A stretch of DNA of 64,000 nucleotides, taken from contig JAQJVL010000790.1 of the NCBI GenBank assembly GCA_035578905.1, positions 269,737 to 333,736 of the forward strand, written 5' to 3'. Positions 24,735-38,400 of the stretch are shown here, piece after piece. The notes beneath the pieces are model-generated. The model searched no databases, was not told the DNA's origin, and saw only the letters and a program-made list of their open reading frames with translations. Source of the DNA: Stictocephala bisonia. Taxonomy: Eukaryota; Arthropoda; Insecta; Hemiptera; Membracidae. The position numbers and the translations under genes were made by a program. Numbering within the stretch: the stretch's first letter is position 1; every line of letters begins with the position of its first letter.

Positions 24735-24873
24735 AGCAACAAGAAATGATCCTCTAGGAGATATGGATGCTACTTCTTCAGTATGCAAAATTCAACTGAG
24801 CGAGGCTCTGTCTCCCGGTACTGCACTTCAATTAACAATAGGATATATTTGTGACCTCCAAGCACCTGCTTAG
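24735..24873 (+). other. Unassigned higher-GC open segment
   Basis: After the minisatellite the frame continues to 24873 through a segment of noticeably higher GC. It reads NDPLGDMDATSSVCK, then IQLSEALSPGTALQLTIGYI and CDLQAPA before a stop. The spacing of hydrophobic residues around SPGTALQLTI looks like a beta-sheet segment from a real protein. I cannot assign a family, and good splice sites are not evident. It could be a captured or decayed exon. Confidence 0.25.
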
Positions 24874-26759
24874 AGAGTAATAGTGACTGTTTTGCTGCTA
24901 AATGTCTCTTCGCAAAGAGTATGAAAGAATAATGAAAAAATTATGAAAAGAGTATGAAAAAATAATATTTAAATTTTTAACTGGTGTATATACTGGTATG
25001 TGTACAATATATTAGTGAGCTAAGCCATAAATGTGTGCATCATACTAGTAGGTCACACGGTCAAACATATCGTGTTTGCTAAATCAATATCCACTAAAGG
25101 CCCGTGTAGTTATCATTGAATGTTAAACCACTTCCTAAAATACTTTGTACACCTACAATATTTTTATGAGGAAATTTATTTAATATTTATTTAATATGAG
25201 GAAATATTTGTTTAATTATTGCCAAGCTTGCTAAATTCCTATTAGAATAAATTTTAATATTTACCCGATTGAATCATAATTACACTAAGTAGGAAAAGCC
25301 ATTATCTACTAAGTTTTCAATCCTTGAAAAGATAAAAACTAAACAAGTGGATTTGTTTGTTAATCAATAATGACAGTAATCAAGAAACAGAAGATAAATG
25401 GACAAGAAGAAGGCACTCTAGGCTAAAAGGATATGTCAGCTTGGGTTATCACGATCCTCTAATGCTGTAATCCTCACTTATAAAGTTCTAAGATGTTAGT
25501 CTTATATTTTTCGTTTTTCATTTATTTTACGTAAAAATAATGGTATGTACTTAACATTATCTATGGATTAGATATTTAAATTTGTACATATTTAAAATCA
25601 TATAATTAAAGTACAAAGCTATGTTCAATTATAAACAGCAAGCGTATAAGTCATGTTTGTATAAAACGTAGTATAGCTAGACAATGTTAGTAATCATCAA
25701 CTTAAAACAAGTTAGTATTACTCTTGATTATATTATTACTTGCCTGTATATTATGAAAACTATGGATATTGCTTATTGAAATAGGACCAATTTGTAACAA
25801 ATAACTTAGTGGTTAAATCGAATAGTACAAGACGAAGTTACGTAGTTTTATTTATTTATTTTTTACTAAATAATATAAATTCAAAATGGTATTTATTGAA
25901 GGAAACCCATTTCATAATGTAGAACTATGAGAGTATTCCTTCATCTGCTAAATTTAAAGTCTCTCTATGATTTTAGATAGTTAGTATGAATGGGTTATCT
26001 CACCATGTATGTTTCCGAAAATAATGAAATAAGTGAATAAATAAGTTTATGTCCAAACAATATAAAATAAATTTTCCTCGGAATTGTAATAAGAGGTACG
26101 TGTAGATTATTACATTTAAAATCAACGTTACTGTTTAATAATTGTTCAGCCTATAAAGTAGGTGAGTAAATAGCAACCAATAGTTTTTACTAACCAAGAT
26201 TTTAACTGTCACCATTGACAAGATACTAACCAAACTTAGTAAGTTTATCATTGGTGTTAGGTTTAGCTTTGATTATGTACACCTACAATAGATACTTAAC
26301 AAAATGAATATTTATGGCTGTAATTTGTTTAGTAAGGTCTGCTACCACAGCTGATTTAAACTGAATTACATTTATATGTGACTAACCTAGTGTTCCACAA
26401 TAGTCCACGAAATAGATGATGATTTGAGACACAAACTTTATGTCTAGATAAGAGATCTATATGTGTTTAATCAATTCTATTAGTAACGTTACTTCAAAAC
26501 TAGTTTCATTTCTCCTCCCCCTCTGGTCTGACGATGGTTAATATGGTTCTCTGAAATTGGATAATATTTATTTTTGTGCATTATCGTAATGTATTTATGG
26601 TGTAGTGTTAACCTCTGCGTTACTAGTAATTTTATAATGTTAATTAATAAGCTATTTAATCTTATACAAGTGTTAATTATAGGGTACTCGTATGTTTACG
26701 TGTGTTACTTTTCTCTCTAGTGCACAAACAGGTTTTGTTATGTGTTAAAACAGCTTCCT
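24874..26759. other. AT-rich non-coding stretch
   Basis: No supported gene, RNA or repeat. Confidence 0.6.

Positions 26760-26814
<55 letters not shown>
26760..26814. repeat. (TA)n microsatellite
   Basis: Alternating AT of about 55 bp with one C interruption near 26778. Confidence 0.97.
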
Positions 26815-26817
<3 letters not shown>

Positions 26818-29394
26818 CAAATATTTTTTACCACACATCAGTTATCAAGATCACCACCTCTCTCCCTGCGTGTGAAGATACGACTAACTGATTCTTGTCT
26901 CTCGACCAATCTAGAAGCCATAGACAGTTTTATTTGGTAGCGAATAATACATTATTACATGGAGGGGAGGGGAAAGTCTAAAGTTTCCGTTCTCTTAACA
27001 TTCACGGCTTCTGCTTAGTGGTTGCTATCAATTATACAGACCATTTTAGAAGTCTGTAGTTTTCCTGTTGGATTGTGACAGGTTCTGATGTTATCTTAAA
27101 ATTTTCCTTTGATATCATATGTATATAATACGGCTTTTTATAGATGGCTATATATCTCAAAGCCAGCTATGAAAAAAATATATAAACGAAAGAAAAGTTT
27201 AAATTTAGGTAAAATTAAAAAATTTTAAACAAATCAATCTAATGTACAAATTACTTGTGTCTTATGTGTTAGCTCATTTATATTTTAAATAGTAGATTTA
27301 GAACAAGTTTTCAAAATTATTTTGTTTAACCCATATAGGGATTTAATAATCTCGAAACCACCACCTCAACGAATAGTTTACAAAAACAATATTTAGATGC
27401 AAATAGGTCGTATATTCTTCTTGTAAGATTTTTGTCTTATAAACAAGTTCGTTATGATTTTCATAATTTACAATTTTAATATTTTTTGTTAGTATTTTCT
27501 GCAGTATTATTACAATTGATCAGTTTATATTTATAACTATAAAAATACTTATATTAAGATCTTCTTTCACTAATTGGTTTTCTATTCTTTCTGGTAAGTG
27601 GGGATATTATTTTGTGTATCCACTGAACCCGTATTTCCAACAAGTGAAATAAATTGTTTATATAGTAAGTGTATTGGTCCGTGTGATTTGATGATTGCCA
27701 GTTGGTTTCCTATTGTTTCATTGAACTCTATTTGTTTTTATTTCAACATAAATGTTTCATGTAAGCTACAAATGTAATCAAATCATTTATAACGACCAAA
27801 AGTTATTAATGTTGATTAAAAATATTTTAATAATGTCTTTGTGTAAATATTAATTATTTTTACGATTACATTAACCCTGCTACATATGAATATATTAATA
27901 AAGTAACATCTACAGGTCAGAGTACTAGTATCTTAGAGTTAAAGTATAAAAACCTTCCGTCATTAGCTAAATCCAGGTTTCATAACAGATCAATACCTGC
28001 TTCTCCGATTGAACGAAGGCCAGCTGATTTCCCCTGAAAAGAACACAATGAGCACTGTTTAACTATTAAATCCATAGTTTAAACTTTGACTCAGCAATCA
28101 CACGACAAATCATTTGCCATTTACCACTTATATTGCCAGTAGTTGTATCTTCCCACCCCCATGTGAAAGCGATTCAACATAGGTCATTCCACCTATGATG
28201 ATCATATGGTCTGATACCAAAAACTTGTTTCAACCGTCAAATATATCCCAAGACAGTACCCAGGTGATTTTTGGTGAAAAAGAAACAGGGTGAAACGTTT
28301 GCACTTTATTAAAATTACTTGTAAATTTTAATTAAAACCAGATATTATATTCTTATATTTTGTTAAATATTTAACAGTTAATAATAGTCACTAATTATAG
28401 TAAATGATAAATCCCTTACCGATACGTGTCTGGAGCCAAGATTACACGTCATGAAAGTGGTTTGAAGTTGGTCTTTGTGAAGTACTAAAACTATGTGAAA
28501 ATGCCATACAAGAATACACTTCTCCACTAAGAAGAGTACTTGAACCACGTTTTAATTAAGTAAGGCCAATATGGAAACGCATTTCGGAACTTCTTGGTGG
28601 AGGAGCTATTGAGGGAGTTAAACTGAGTGGATTCTCAACATCTCCTATATCCACAACTAGCTTTATGAATACTTATGTATAACGGATCTTAAATGTAGGG
28701 TTATAATTAGGGTTATTGATTTTACATTTTTTCAAATAAAATTAAAATAACATAAAATAATTTTATCTTGCACCCGTTGTTTGGGGTTATATTTTCTTCA
28801 TCCATTTTATCTTCATTGGATATAATTAGGATTAAATTTATTTTACATTATTATATCGTAAAGTTAAGCTTTTCAAAGATGGATAGGTCCAGATAAAGTG
28901 AATAAATGAATAAATGAGTTTATTTCCCATAATAACAAACATACACACAATCATTTTAACAGTTGAGAAAAAATTGGCAATTTTACAAGTAGTGTGGCCA
29001 ATTACAAACAAAATAAATTACTTTTTTTACTATAAACTAGAGCCTAGCATTATGTACATTACATGTGGTATGCCCGCTGTAACATCTGTGGACAAAAACA
29101 ACTATTAAACATGCTTAAAACTACTACTCTAACACGTTGGTGAGATATCTTACATCCTTTTGACCATAAAGCTAAGTGATTGTTTTTTTTAGAAATATGT
29201 TTTAGATTGTTTGAATTTTTATTTGAAGCGGAAGTTGGTTGAAAAATTTAAGACCCAAATATTGAATGGATGACGGAAAATAGTTCTATTGACTTTGGGT
29301 AGTTTAAAAGATTTATTAACGAAGCTTCTTGTTCTGTAAATACGGTTGTGCGGCATAATACTTTCTCTATTTCCGCTCCTAGTAAAAAACAATC
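26815..29394. other. AT-rich non-coding stretch
   Basis: No supported gene. Slightly higher GC patches at 26830-27010 and 28130-28290 have no convincing frame. A 64-codon plus-strand frame at 28914-29108 is unrecognised. Confidence 0.55.
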
Positions 29395-29922
29395 TCAGGA
29401 CTTTAAATATGAAGAGATCTTGAACAGGTAAAATTTGTATTTCCTGAAATAAAGGGAAAGAGCTTGTTTGTTTAGATTTTTTAAGAATTTATTCGAAGAA
29501 TTAATTAATGCAAAATAAAGGGTTCTTAAAATAGAAGTAATACAAAAATTTCTTAAAAAATAAAATTTTCTTATTTGGGATCTTAATTTTGAGTGCAAGT
29601 CTAAAATATGAGGTTCAAAGGTAAGTTTCTCATCAAGAAAAAGACCTAAATATCTTATTGATTTCACTTATTCCAAAGGTTGACAGCTACATAACTAGAA
29701 GTTGCAGTTTGGTGAATGGAAAATTAAAGGAGAGGGCATGTCAAAGCCAAAAAAATCAAAATTAATGAATTTAGTTTTACTAACATTTACTTGCATTTTA
29801 TTTATAAAACACCATTTTCTTAGTAGTAAAAGATCAGAATTAATTGAATTTTTTTCACTGTAGAATAGTGCAATATTGTCTGCAGAAGTGTTTATATTTC
29901 CTTTAAAATTAATATCTAACAA
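29395..29922 (-). pseudogene. Decayed LINE reverse transcriptase fragment
   Basis: Two minus-strand pieces are consistent with one RT domain. The upstream piece (29695-29922) reads NTSADNIALFYSEKN, matching catalytic motif C with its second Asp changed to Asn. It then reads LLLLRKWCFINKMQVNVSKT and KFINF, the region after motif C. The second piece (29395-29667) reads SIRYLGLFLDEKLTFEPHI and LHSKLRSQIRKFYFLRNF, the usual block following it in Jockey/CR1-like LINEs. A frameshift or stop between about 29668 and 29694 separates them. The RT fingers, motifs A and B and the endonuclease are absent, so this is a dead fragment. Confidence 0.8.
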
Positions 29923-31224
29923 GTGATTAATAAATAGTAAGAAAAAGTGTAGCTAAAATGTGTATTTAAAAACCTGTGCTTTAAATGTAACATTAAGCAC
30001 ATTCTTGACAAAATATACTGGTATAACATGCAATAAGAAAAAATTTAAAGAAATGTTATATTTACGCTGCAACCAATTATTTCATTATGGGATAGTATAA
30101 ATATATCATAAGATTCCTCATATAATAATTATATTTCTTCAAGCTAAGGGTAAAAATCCTTAATAGAAAATTATCTAAAAATATATTTTCACTACAAAAG
30201 GATTAATGAAATGTTTATGAATACAAACCCATGTGTAAAGTGGTCTCTTATTTTAAAGTTGTTATATAAGTATTAATTATCTAATTCATTATCATCCTTA
30301 ATTTAGTATTAGTTCATCTAGATTATCATATTAAATAGGAAATAGTTTGTAAGGCTTTGAAATAAGTTATATATAAATTATATTTTTATTGTTTACATTC
30401 ATAGCCTTACTTAAACGAATTCTGTATAATTTTTAGTAACTAAGTTCACGTTATTACTATTTAGTATGTCGAATACTAATTTAACCATCTAACCATGAGA
30501 ACGAACTTCTATGTACAACTATCATAAATATCGGATTATTGTAAACTATTATAAGGAAATATTACAAAATAATTCTTTACATTTCAAATTAAGTTTTTTA
30601 TTTATTTTTGGAAATGTCTTACGATATTTTACCATACAGTTTTTTTCCACGCTTAGTGTGTTTTGTGTTTAGTGTCATGTAATATAATGTAGTTTAGGAG
30701 ATTTATTAAGTACGCCAAATTGCAAAAGAATAATTAGTTTTTCTTTCACTCACAAAATTAATATACTTAATTCCATCTGTATTACATTAAATAAATAAAT
30801 AACAACTAATTGTTTTGTTAGTTCATTTTACACAAAATATACACTCAGGAAATGTACAATTTATAAACTCAATTTTCTAAATCAACGTGAGTTTTCATAT
30901 ATTGTTATTATTTGTGCTTTACAATGTATGTTAATTTACTAACACATTGTTAAGTTTTGTGAAGATAGGTAGAATTGTTGACAGATTTGTTATGCTATTG
31001 CACATTTTTTCTTTAGTATATCACTTTCTTTAAACACAGAAATCATATTAGGTACGAATATCATACTAACAATTAAAATTTAAAACTAAAAGTCTTGAAT
31101 TATAATACTGTCACAACTTCACAATAAATAGGAAAGTAGTGACTTTTAGATATAGCTAAATATTTTGACTTTGATTTTTCGTTCGATTAATGGAGTTTTC
31201 AATTTTACTAGCTTTCGTGTCAAT
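29923..31224. other. AT-rich non-coding stretch
   Basis: No gene, RNA or clear repeat was recognised. Confidence 0.6.
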
Positions 31225-31326
31225 CTGTCTCTCAGATATTTTACGGAACCTCCCTCTGTGCGTGCTTAGCCTCGCGGCACGCAGTTTTGTGTGATGTTGT
31301 TAATACTTAACTATCAGCTCCAAAAA
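31225..31326. repeat. Dispersed repeat R1, copy 3
   Basis: It carries ACGGAACCTCCCTCTG, GCCTCGCGGCACGCAGTTTT, GTTAATACTTAACTATCAGC and CCAAAAAACCGCAGAGCCCC. It leads without a break into the 28-29-bp minisatellite. Confidence 0.7.
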
Positions 31327-32040
31327 ACCGCAGAGCCCCAGCCCCACCTCCCAAACCGCAAAGCCCCAATAGAACCTCCCAAACGGCAGTGCCCCAGTCC
31401 CCACCTCCCAAACCACAGTGCCCCAGTTCCACCTCCCAAACCACAGTGCCCCAGTTCCACCTCCCAAACCACAGTGCCCCAGTCTCCACCTCCCAAACGG
31501 CAGTGACCCAGTTCCCACTTCCCAAACCACAGTGTCCCAGTTCCACCTCCCAAACCGCAATGCCCTAATTGAACCTCCCAAACGGCAGTGTCCCAGTCCC
31601 CACCTCCCAAACGTCAGTGTCCCAGTCCCCACCTCCCAAACCACAGTGCCCCAGTTCCACCTCCCAAACCGCAATGCCCTAATTGAACCTCACAAACGGC
31701 AGTGTCCCAGTCCCCACCTCCCAAACCGCAGTGTCCCAGTCCCCATCTCCCAAACCGCAGTGCTCTAGTCCCACCTCCCAAACCATAGTGTCCCAGTCCC
31801 CACCTCCCAAACCGCAGTGTCCCAGTTCCACCTCCCAAACCGCAATGCCCTAGTCCCACCTCCCAAACCGCAGTGTCCCAGTCCCCACCTCCAAAACCGC
31901 AGTGCCCTAGTCCCACCTCCCAAACCGCAGTGCCCTAGTCCCACCTGCCGAACCACAGTGTCCCAGTCCCCACCTCCCAAACCGCAGTGACCCAGTTCCA
32001 CCTCCCAAACCACAGTGCCCCAATCCCCATCTCCCAAACA
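31327..32040. repeat. 28-29-bp C-rich minisatellite, ~25 copies
   Basis: Units read CAGTGCCCCAGTTCCACCTC plus CCAAACCA or CCAAACCG, with 28- and 29-bp length variants interspersed. The complementary strand is rich in GGG runs (GGGAGGTGGGGACTGGG per unit). Long overlapping frames on both strands (up to 124 codons) are by-products of stop-free composition. Base composition is strikingly unlike the AT-rich surroundings. Confidence 0.96.
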
Positions 32041-33253
32041 TAAACATAAGCATAAACGGCAACGTAGTACTTCATTCAAAGGAATTATTTTACTCTTTCT
32101 ATCTATTTATTTTTATATATAAGTACAATAACTTTGGGCATTTTGTGCAGTCCTTAAGGAGCTATTGAGTACAAATATTTACCTACAGGAAAAAATGTTA
32201 ATTTATTAGTTTTATTGATCATCAGTTGTAATGCATGTCATATTTTATTAATATGTAACATACATTTAAGATATTATGATATGATATTTTGGTGCCTCAT
32301 TAAAATGTTCGTCTTTTATTAATCTTAATAAGACCATATTGTTATATTGGGAAACATTATCATTGAAAAAAATGTAATTGCACTTTAACCCATATTTTCA
32401 GTACCTAGTGTTCACTTTTTAAGTCATTAGTGAGCCAGTTACATTCGCACTGAATAATAAACATAATTTAATCTTCCTTGTAAATCTTTATAACTGATTT
32501 TGTAGATCTCCCCCAATGGGTATTTGGCTAATAGTGTTGCACATTTATCCAATTAGCACGTACTGTATTACAAAAATTACTTCTTATCAGTTATTAATAA
32601 TAAGAACTTAACAACTGTTGCATCACCTTTTAGGAAATAACAATTTGAATTCTTTGTGTATCGTGTAGTTTTATTTGAAAAATTAATACTTTTTAACACA
32701 TTAAGCTTTGTAAACTGAATATTGCCACCCTTTTGTAATTGTATAGTGTAGGAACTGTATACTCTATAATGAATAAGGTGTTTTTTATATTCAGTTATGT
32801 ACCGGGTTGAATATAACTGATAATACATTCTTTTAAATATGTATTCAGAAAGATAATACCCCTCGTATCTCCAGAGGTTGTCAAGATATAATAAATTATG
32901 TAAAGTATATTTAAACATACATACAGAAAATTATGCTTTTTAGGATATGTTTACTGGAACTTTTTTTAGTTTTCATGTAAGTAATCACTTCCCGTTTTGT
33001 CTTGAATGGTTTTTATGAACAACCTGTATGTAAACAAAAAAATGTAGAGTACATTGCACTTATTACGATTGTTGCAGTTTATTAATTTTAAGACACAATA
33101 CCACTTACCACTTATTTATTATTATTATTATATATAATCTAAAAATTATGAAGATTTTTATTAACTAATCATTAAGGCTCATTATTTAGTATTTCAAAAG
33201 GAATGATGAAGATATCTTTCACTTTAAAAAAAATTTTGTGACCATACCATATT
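32041..33253. other. AT-rich non-coding stretch
   Basis: A 113-codon minus-strand frame at 32577-32918 is Tyr/Lys-rich with no recognisable motif. No gene is supported. Confidence 0.55.
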
Positions 33254-33400
33254 GCGATGGGTGGATCAGTGGCTAAGGTTTTGATCTGTGGAAGGCCTGG
33301 TCCAAGGTTCGAATCACCAACTTAGATACATGACTCGATGGATAAAGTGACATACAGACTTGCAGGCCTATGTGAACTTGTGATTGTAATAAAACAAAAT
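33254..33400 (+). mobile_element. tRNA-derived SINE, family 1 copy 2
   Basis: It aligns to the element at 2656: GTGGATCAGTGGCTAAGG (A-box region), GTCCAAGGTTCGAATC (B box), then GATAAAGTGACATACAGAC and GCAGGCCTATGTGAAC. It is more diverged than copy 1 and ends in an AT-rich tail near 33400. Confidence 0.75.
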
Positions 33401-33959
33401 TATTTATAAAAACAGTATTTAAACAGTATCATAATTATCAGTACAGTAAACAAGATAAAACAAGTTAACAATAATTATTAATTAACTAACAATTGTTCCA
33501 TCCTATCGAAATCGACTTCATTCTCTCGGTCGTGACTTTTTTAATATACTCAGTGTTAGTTCGATACCTCTTTCAGATCTTTTCCGTAAATTTACCACCA
33601 CTACTTTTTTCTGTTAACAATTAACTGCTATCGTCTGGTCAAACGTGACCCGTTATATTTTGTTCTTGCTGTAGTGGTAGTACCACCACTCGAAGGAAAT
33701 CCTGGTGCCACGTAATCCTCAAGGGGTGTATGGCCAGTCAGTTTATCTTGACACGTCACCACTTTTTCTCCTATCCTGGGAGGTATGAACAGCATGGGTT
33801 TGTTTTGACTCGACAATAGTGTTTGTCTCGACATCAAAATTCTCTACCGAGATATTTAAATCTCAGCATTACAATACTAAGCATTACTGAACAACGACGT
33901 ATACAGTGATTATTATGAAGTACTACGTGTTATTATGAAGGTCGTGCCTAACCGAGAAA
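33401..33959. other. Intergenic stretch with an unrecognised small frame
   Basis: A 69-codon minus-strand frame at 33628-33837 (with IPPRIGEKVVTCQDKL) lies in a patch of higher GC next to the LINE remnant. I do not recognise it and do not call it a gene. Confidence 0.4.
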
Positions 33960-35400
33960 TCACATTAAGAGTTTCAATTTTCAAGTCTGGTAATAGGTCT
34001 GATGTTAAAAGTTACTTATCTATGGCTACTCTGGCTAAGGTTTTTGAGAGAGTTCTGCTGGATTTCTATAAATTTACCTGAAGAAATACTTAGTAAATGA
34101 ACAGTACGGTTTTTTGCAGAGACGTCCAACCATGTGTAATCTTCTAGTCTTTTAGGAGTTTACAAAATCAGCTTTCTTTTTTTGTAAACTGCATCTACCT
34201 TGACTTCTACAAGGCATTCGATAAGGTCAAACACCGTCTTCTGATTGCTAAGCTGGCAGGGTATGGTGTTGGTGGAGCTTTTTAGAAATGGCTAGAAAGC
34301 TATCTATCTGACAGACATATCATCGTTAAATTTGAAGGAGCCTGCTCATTGCCCTTTCCTGTTTTATCTGCTGTACCTCAATGGTCACATTTAGGGCCCC
34401 TTATCTTTAATATTGTTATAAATGATATCAGCCTGCTTATTGAAAATAATTTTCTTGTGTTTGCTGATGATACCAAGTTGTACGCTGAGATTCGATCTGC
34501 ACTTGATCAAGACTCTCTGCAGAGAACCCTTTGTAGTGGAGCAATACTATGGTACTTAATACTGTAAAATGTCATATTATTACTTTTAGACGGGGAACGC
34601 ACTGCCTCAAATTTGATTACATCATCGATAATACTGTCTTGGCAAAGCTTTCTAAGGTCAAGGATCTGGGTGTTATCATGTCTCCTACCTTAAGTCTTAA
34701 TGAGCACAATATTCACGCAACTGCAAGGGCATTTTCACTCCTGGGCTCCATTTCCAGAATTAGCAAAGACTTAAGAATCCCTTTCTCTTGTTATGCTTCA
34801 TAAGTCACTTGTTCACCCAGTATGGCATGCTGTCACAGATTCATAATCGTTTTATAAGGATGCTTGGTCCTAAGCTCCTTGAAGCTATGACTACTTGAAA
34901 ACTCCAATTCAGGAGGTAGAGAAGCAACTCAAAATTAAACCAATATCAGACGCATTATATTTAATCTTCCCTTCCTTTACAAGCTGATTAATGGATTGTT
35001 TGCTTTCCCTGCTCTTCTCAGCTGCATTAACGTTGCTGTCCCAACGTAATTCTTCCTAGTAGTTAAGAATTACTTCACTACATAAACATTCTATTGCTCT
35101 AAAAACTGTCCCTCATTCATACTTAGGTCCACTGTGGTATTCCTTATCTCCTAGGAATCCGATATCGCTTGCCTTATCTTATCGCTTTCCAAGAACTTAC
35201 ACACGGAAAGCGCATTTGGCGATAAGACAATTTTGTATTTACCAGTTTGTGATAAACTTTAGTAGCCACATAACCTGACCTGACCTAACTGTAATTGCGA
35301 CAAAAATTAGTGGTAGTGAAGTTACGTAAAAAGTAGTGATAGTGAATTATTAATGTAAAGGCCCCCTCTTTCACATCTTTGTGAGTCATTAACATTAAAG
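33960..35400 (+). pseudogene. Decayed LINE reverse transcriptase and 3' end
   Basis: Pieces of one non-LTR retrotransposon ORF2 appear in order. The start of the RT is near 33985 (FKSGNRSDVKSYLSMATLAK). Motif A is near 34190 (CIYLDFYKAFDKVKHRLLIA). Motif B is near 34373 (VPQWSHLGPLIFNIVINDI, where W replaces the usual G). Motif C is near 34455 (VFADDTKLY, both Asp kept). Then come the post-RT block (LSKVKDLGVIMSPTLSLNEH, 34549-34803) and a C-terminal block with KLINGLFAFPALLSCINVAV near 34985. Many stops and frameshifts, for example at 34078 and 34285, make it inactive. The last ~300 bp, ending in a short AACCTGACCTGACCTAACT tract, recur at 38490, which marks this as the element's 3' end. The layout fits Jockey/CR1-like LINEs. 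Confidence 0.85.
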
Positions 35401-38400
35401 TGAGTAACTTAAATAAAATCATTTTATATCATACTTTTTGCACATGTTGTACTTATATCTGTATGAACATTAATTTGTCGGTTATTTAATACTGAATGGT
35501 TAACTGTTTTAAGAAATTGAAATAAGCCCTTATACTTAAATTGTAAAAGAATATGTGAACTTTTGTTGCCTAACGTACTGAAGTCGATAAACCTTGTTTA
35601 CCCATACCAATCACCACACTATTTGTACATATTGTACTTTCATTGTGATGCATTTTGTTTTGTAAAATCCACATTTTGTGTATTTTTACCGACATATAAT
35701 AAACCAATGAATGAAATACCTCAACCATTTAAACCTTAACATTTTTACCTCTAATAATTATTAAAACCGACGAAAATAAATAATACTCCCTAAACTGTTT
35801 TTCTTTGTGAGCAAACATTGAATGGATACAACCAGCGACCAATGTTTGTTTTACCACAGTGTAATTACACAGAAACAAAAACAGTGTGTCTGCCTGACGG
35901 TTTGCCGTTGACGTGACGGCCCACACTTGAGGGGGGAGTGAATGTTTACCCGACTGGCGAGTTACGTAAAACTAATTACTCTCTTTAAACATGTTGATTT
36001 TTTTCAATGTTCTATGTAAAAACATGCGTATGTATAGACATATATTCTGTTGCTCTCAGTTGATTTTGTAAATAAAAGTTAAAAGAGTTAAATAACCTAG
36101 CAGTCCAAATTGGTACGTTCTTTGGCACAACTTTACTAAAACGTACTCAGCTCATATTTATTCACTATTGAACTTCGATGTTTATGTTGATAAGATCAAA
36201 ACATATCGTGTTTGTTGCTGCAACAACAGGGGAAAATGTACCTAACCTCTTTAGCATGAATTTAAATATCATGTATATGCTCACTTTGCTCATTTATTTT
36301 TAATAGGAAACACATTGACTAGAAGATCCGCACAAGTCTCTTTAGATGTACCATTAGCAACTTCTACAGTAAAACTCACCATCAGACTCGGTTTGTTAAG
36401 GTAATAGTTGGTAGACTATTTTGCTTTTATTGCCAGTAATAGTAAAAAGAAAATGTTTCTGATAAATTATAAATTTATATTGCCATTTCTTTTTCTTTAT
36501 TAAATAAAAATAATGTATCTCTATTCTTGAGATGGTTTTAGTTTCAACTACTGTATATATAGTTAAAAAATAATGTAGTTAAAAAAATAGATACCCAGTT
36601 TCTTACTTAGGAAATGTCAGTAAAAATCATAAAAATATGAAATTTCAGACGGTAAAATGTTATTACAAAATAAGTAAATAAATGCTTTGCTTTTTTTCAA
36701 AATTTGCTGTACTCATAGAGTAATATATGTATATGAAATAATGCACTACATTATTTTAAACACTTACACAATACTCAGATTAGAAAGAAACAAAAATAAA
36801 TTATTCCTTTATTATCCCCTTATTAGAACTAATTCCTTATTAAAGTCCCCTTGGCCTGAGAATAAAAAAATAGTTGACTTATGTAGAGTAGCATAATAAC
36901 TATTTATGACATATGTTACATAATTTAAACTAATTCGTAGTAAAACCAATACAAGTAAATATTATCAGCGTGACTAAATTTTAGAAATATGATTTTTATA
37001 AATTTAAGAAAAGTAACCGTTCCAGTAAAAGTCAACTAGCGTGGTGATAAGGCTGTGAGTTATTACCTGTAATATAGTTGAAATGGCATTGGTTGTAACT
37101 GCATGACTAATAGGTATTGTTAAGGGTAGTTTATACTCTGTTGTATAAGGTTGACTTACCTTAGAAACAGGCATATAACCTTGAGATATATTATTGAGGT
37201 TAACTGGAGATTGTTAAAATATTAACGTCATAGGGGATCGTTATTTTCCTGTTTAAAGACGGTATTAAAAGTTACATACAGGCTATACAATGATTTTTAC
37301 ATTGTTTTTGTTTTTGCCTTTGTAATTTGTTTACATTTGTTTAATATAGAAAAAAAAGAGATAAAAATTGTTTAATTCTTGGTTTTACTTTTTTCATACC
37401 CATAAGGACATTAAATCAGTTGGAATAATATGTTTAGTTGTGTACAGTTATTGTGTTTCTTAAAAATAAAGGTATACTAGGTGCCTTTATTGTTTGATAT
37501 TATTATATAATTATTAAATATACTTCCGATACCTTTGTTAAAATACTAATTTGGTATATGAATATTATTGTATGTCTACTTCTAAACACACTATTTATTA
37601 GGGACAGAACACTGCAGAACAAAATAATATATAATTCTTAATAGTTTAAGATAATTTATTTAAAGTAAATTATGGATAACAAAGTTATTGACAGCCCGTA
37701 TAAATTTTGCAGTATTAAAATTAATGCGTCTGACATTTCTCTAAACCACCAAAATTAATCCACTACTCAGTTTTGATTTGACTTTAATTAGTATGTCACC
37801 GTTAAACTGTCTGTCATAGTAACATACTACAGTATTTATGAAAACCTATTAGTAGATACTACAGTGACTATTCAGATGAATTTATGACAAGTAAACATTA
37901 TTTAATATGCTACTTGGACTATTACAAATAATACACATATAGCAATATTCCATAAATTGCTATTTAAATTTATTGTACATTGTAAATCACGTATTTTTCC
38001 AGCCTGAATTAATAAGCCCTAATAAAAAGTGCAACTTCTGTATTCTTATGAAGCTAGCTTACAAATTATGTCAATAATGAGGTCTAGAATATAGTTAAAC
38101 TGTTACTATTGACCACACACATACTATATTTGAACTTTTTCAAAATTTTCTTTAAGTGTATAGAATGTACTTGAAATAAATTTATTAAATTAACTAATAA
38201 TGCATAAAGTAATTGTCTATATGAAAATTAATAGTAAATATAACTAAATAGTTCACACGTCCTGTCCACCAGAAATTGTGTAGTTTCTTACTATAACTTA
38301 CGAACACATTGCACACGAACAGCGAGTGAAACTCTCAATGTTTATCCCCTTTCTACGCGATTAATCGCTTATATAGGAAACAATACCAAAGTGTATTGTT

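Noticed and set aside
31291..32079. Several Pro- or Gly/Trp-rich frames of 71-124 codons on both strands
   Set aside because: All come from the stop-free C-rich minisatellite. The mix of 28- and 29-bp units shifts the frame, so no protein is conserved.
32577..32918. 113-codon minus-strand frame
   Set aside because: AT-driven Tyr/Lys/Leu composition without motif.
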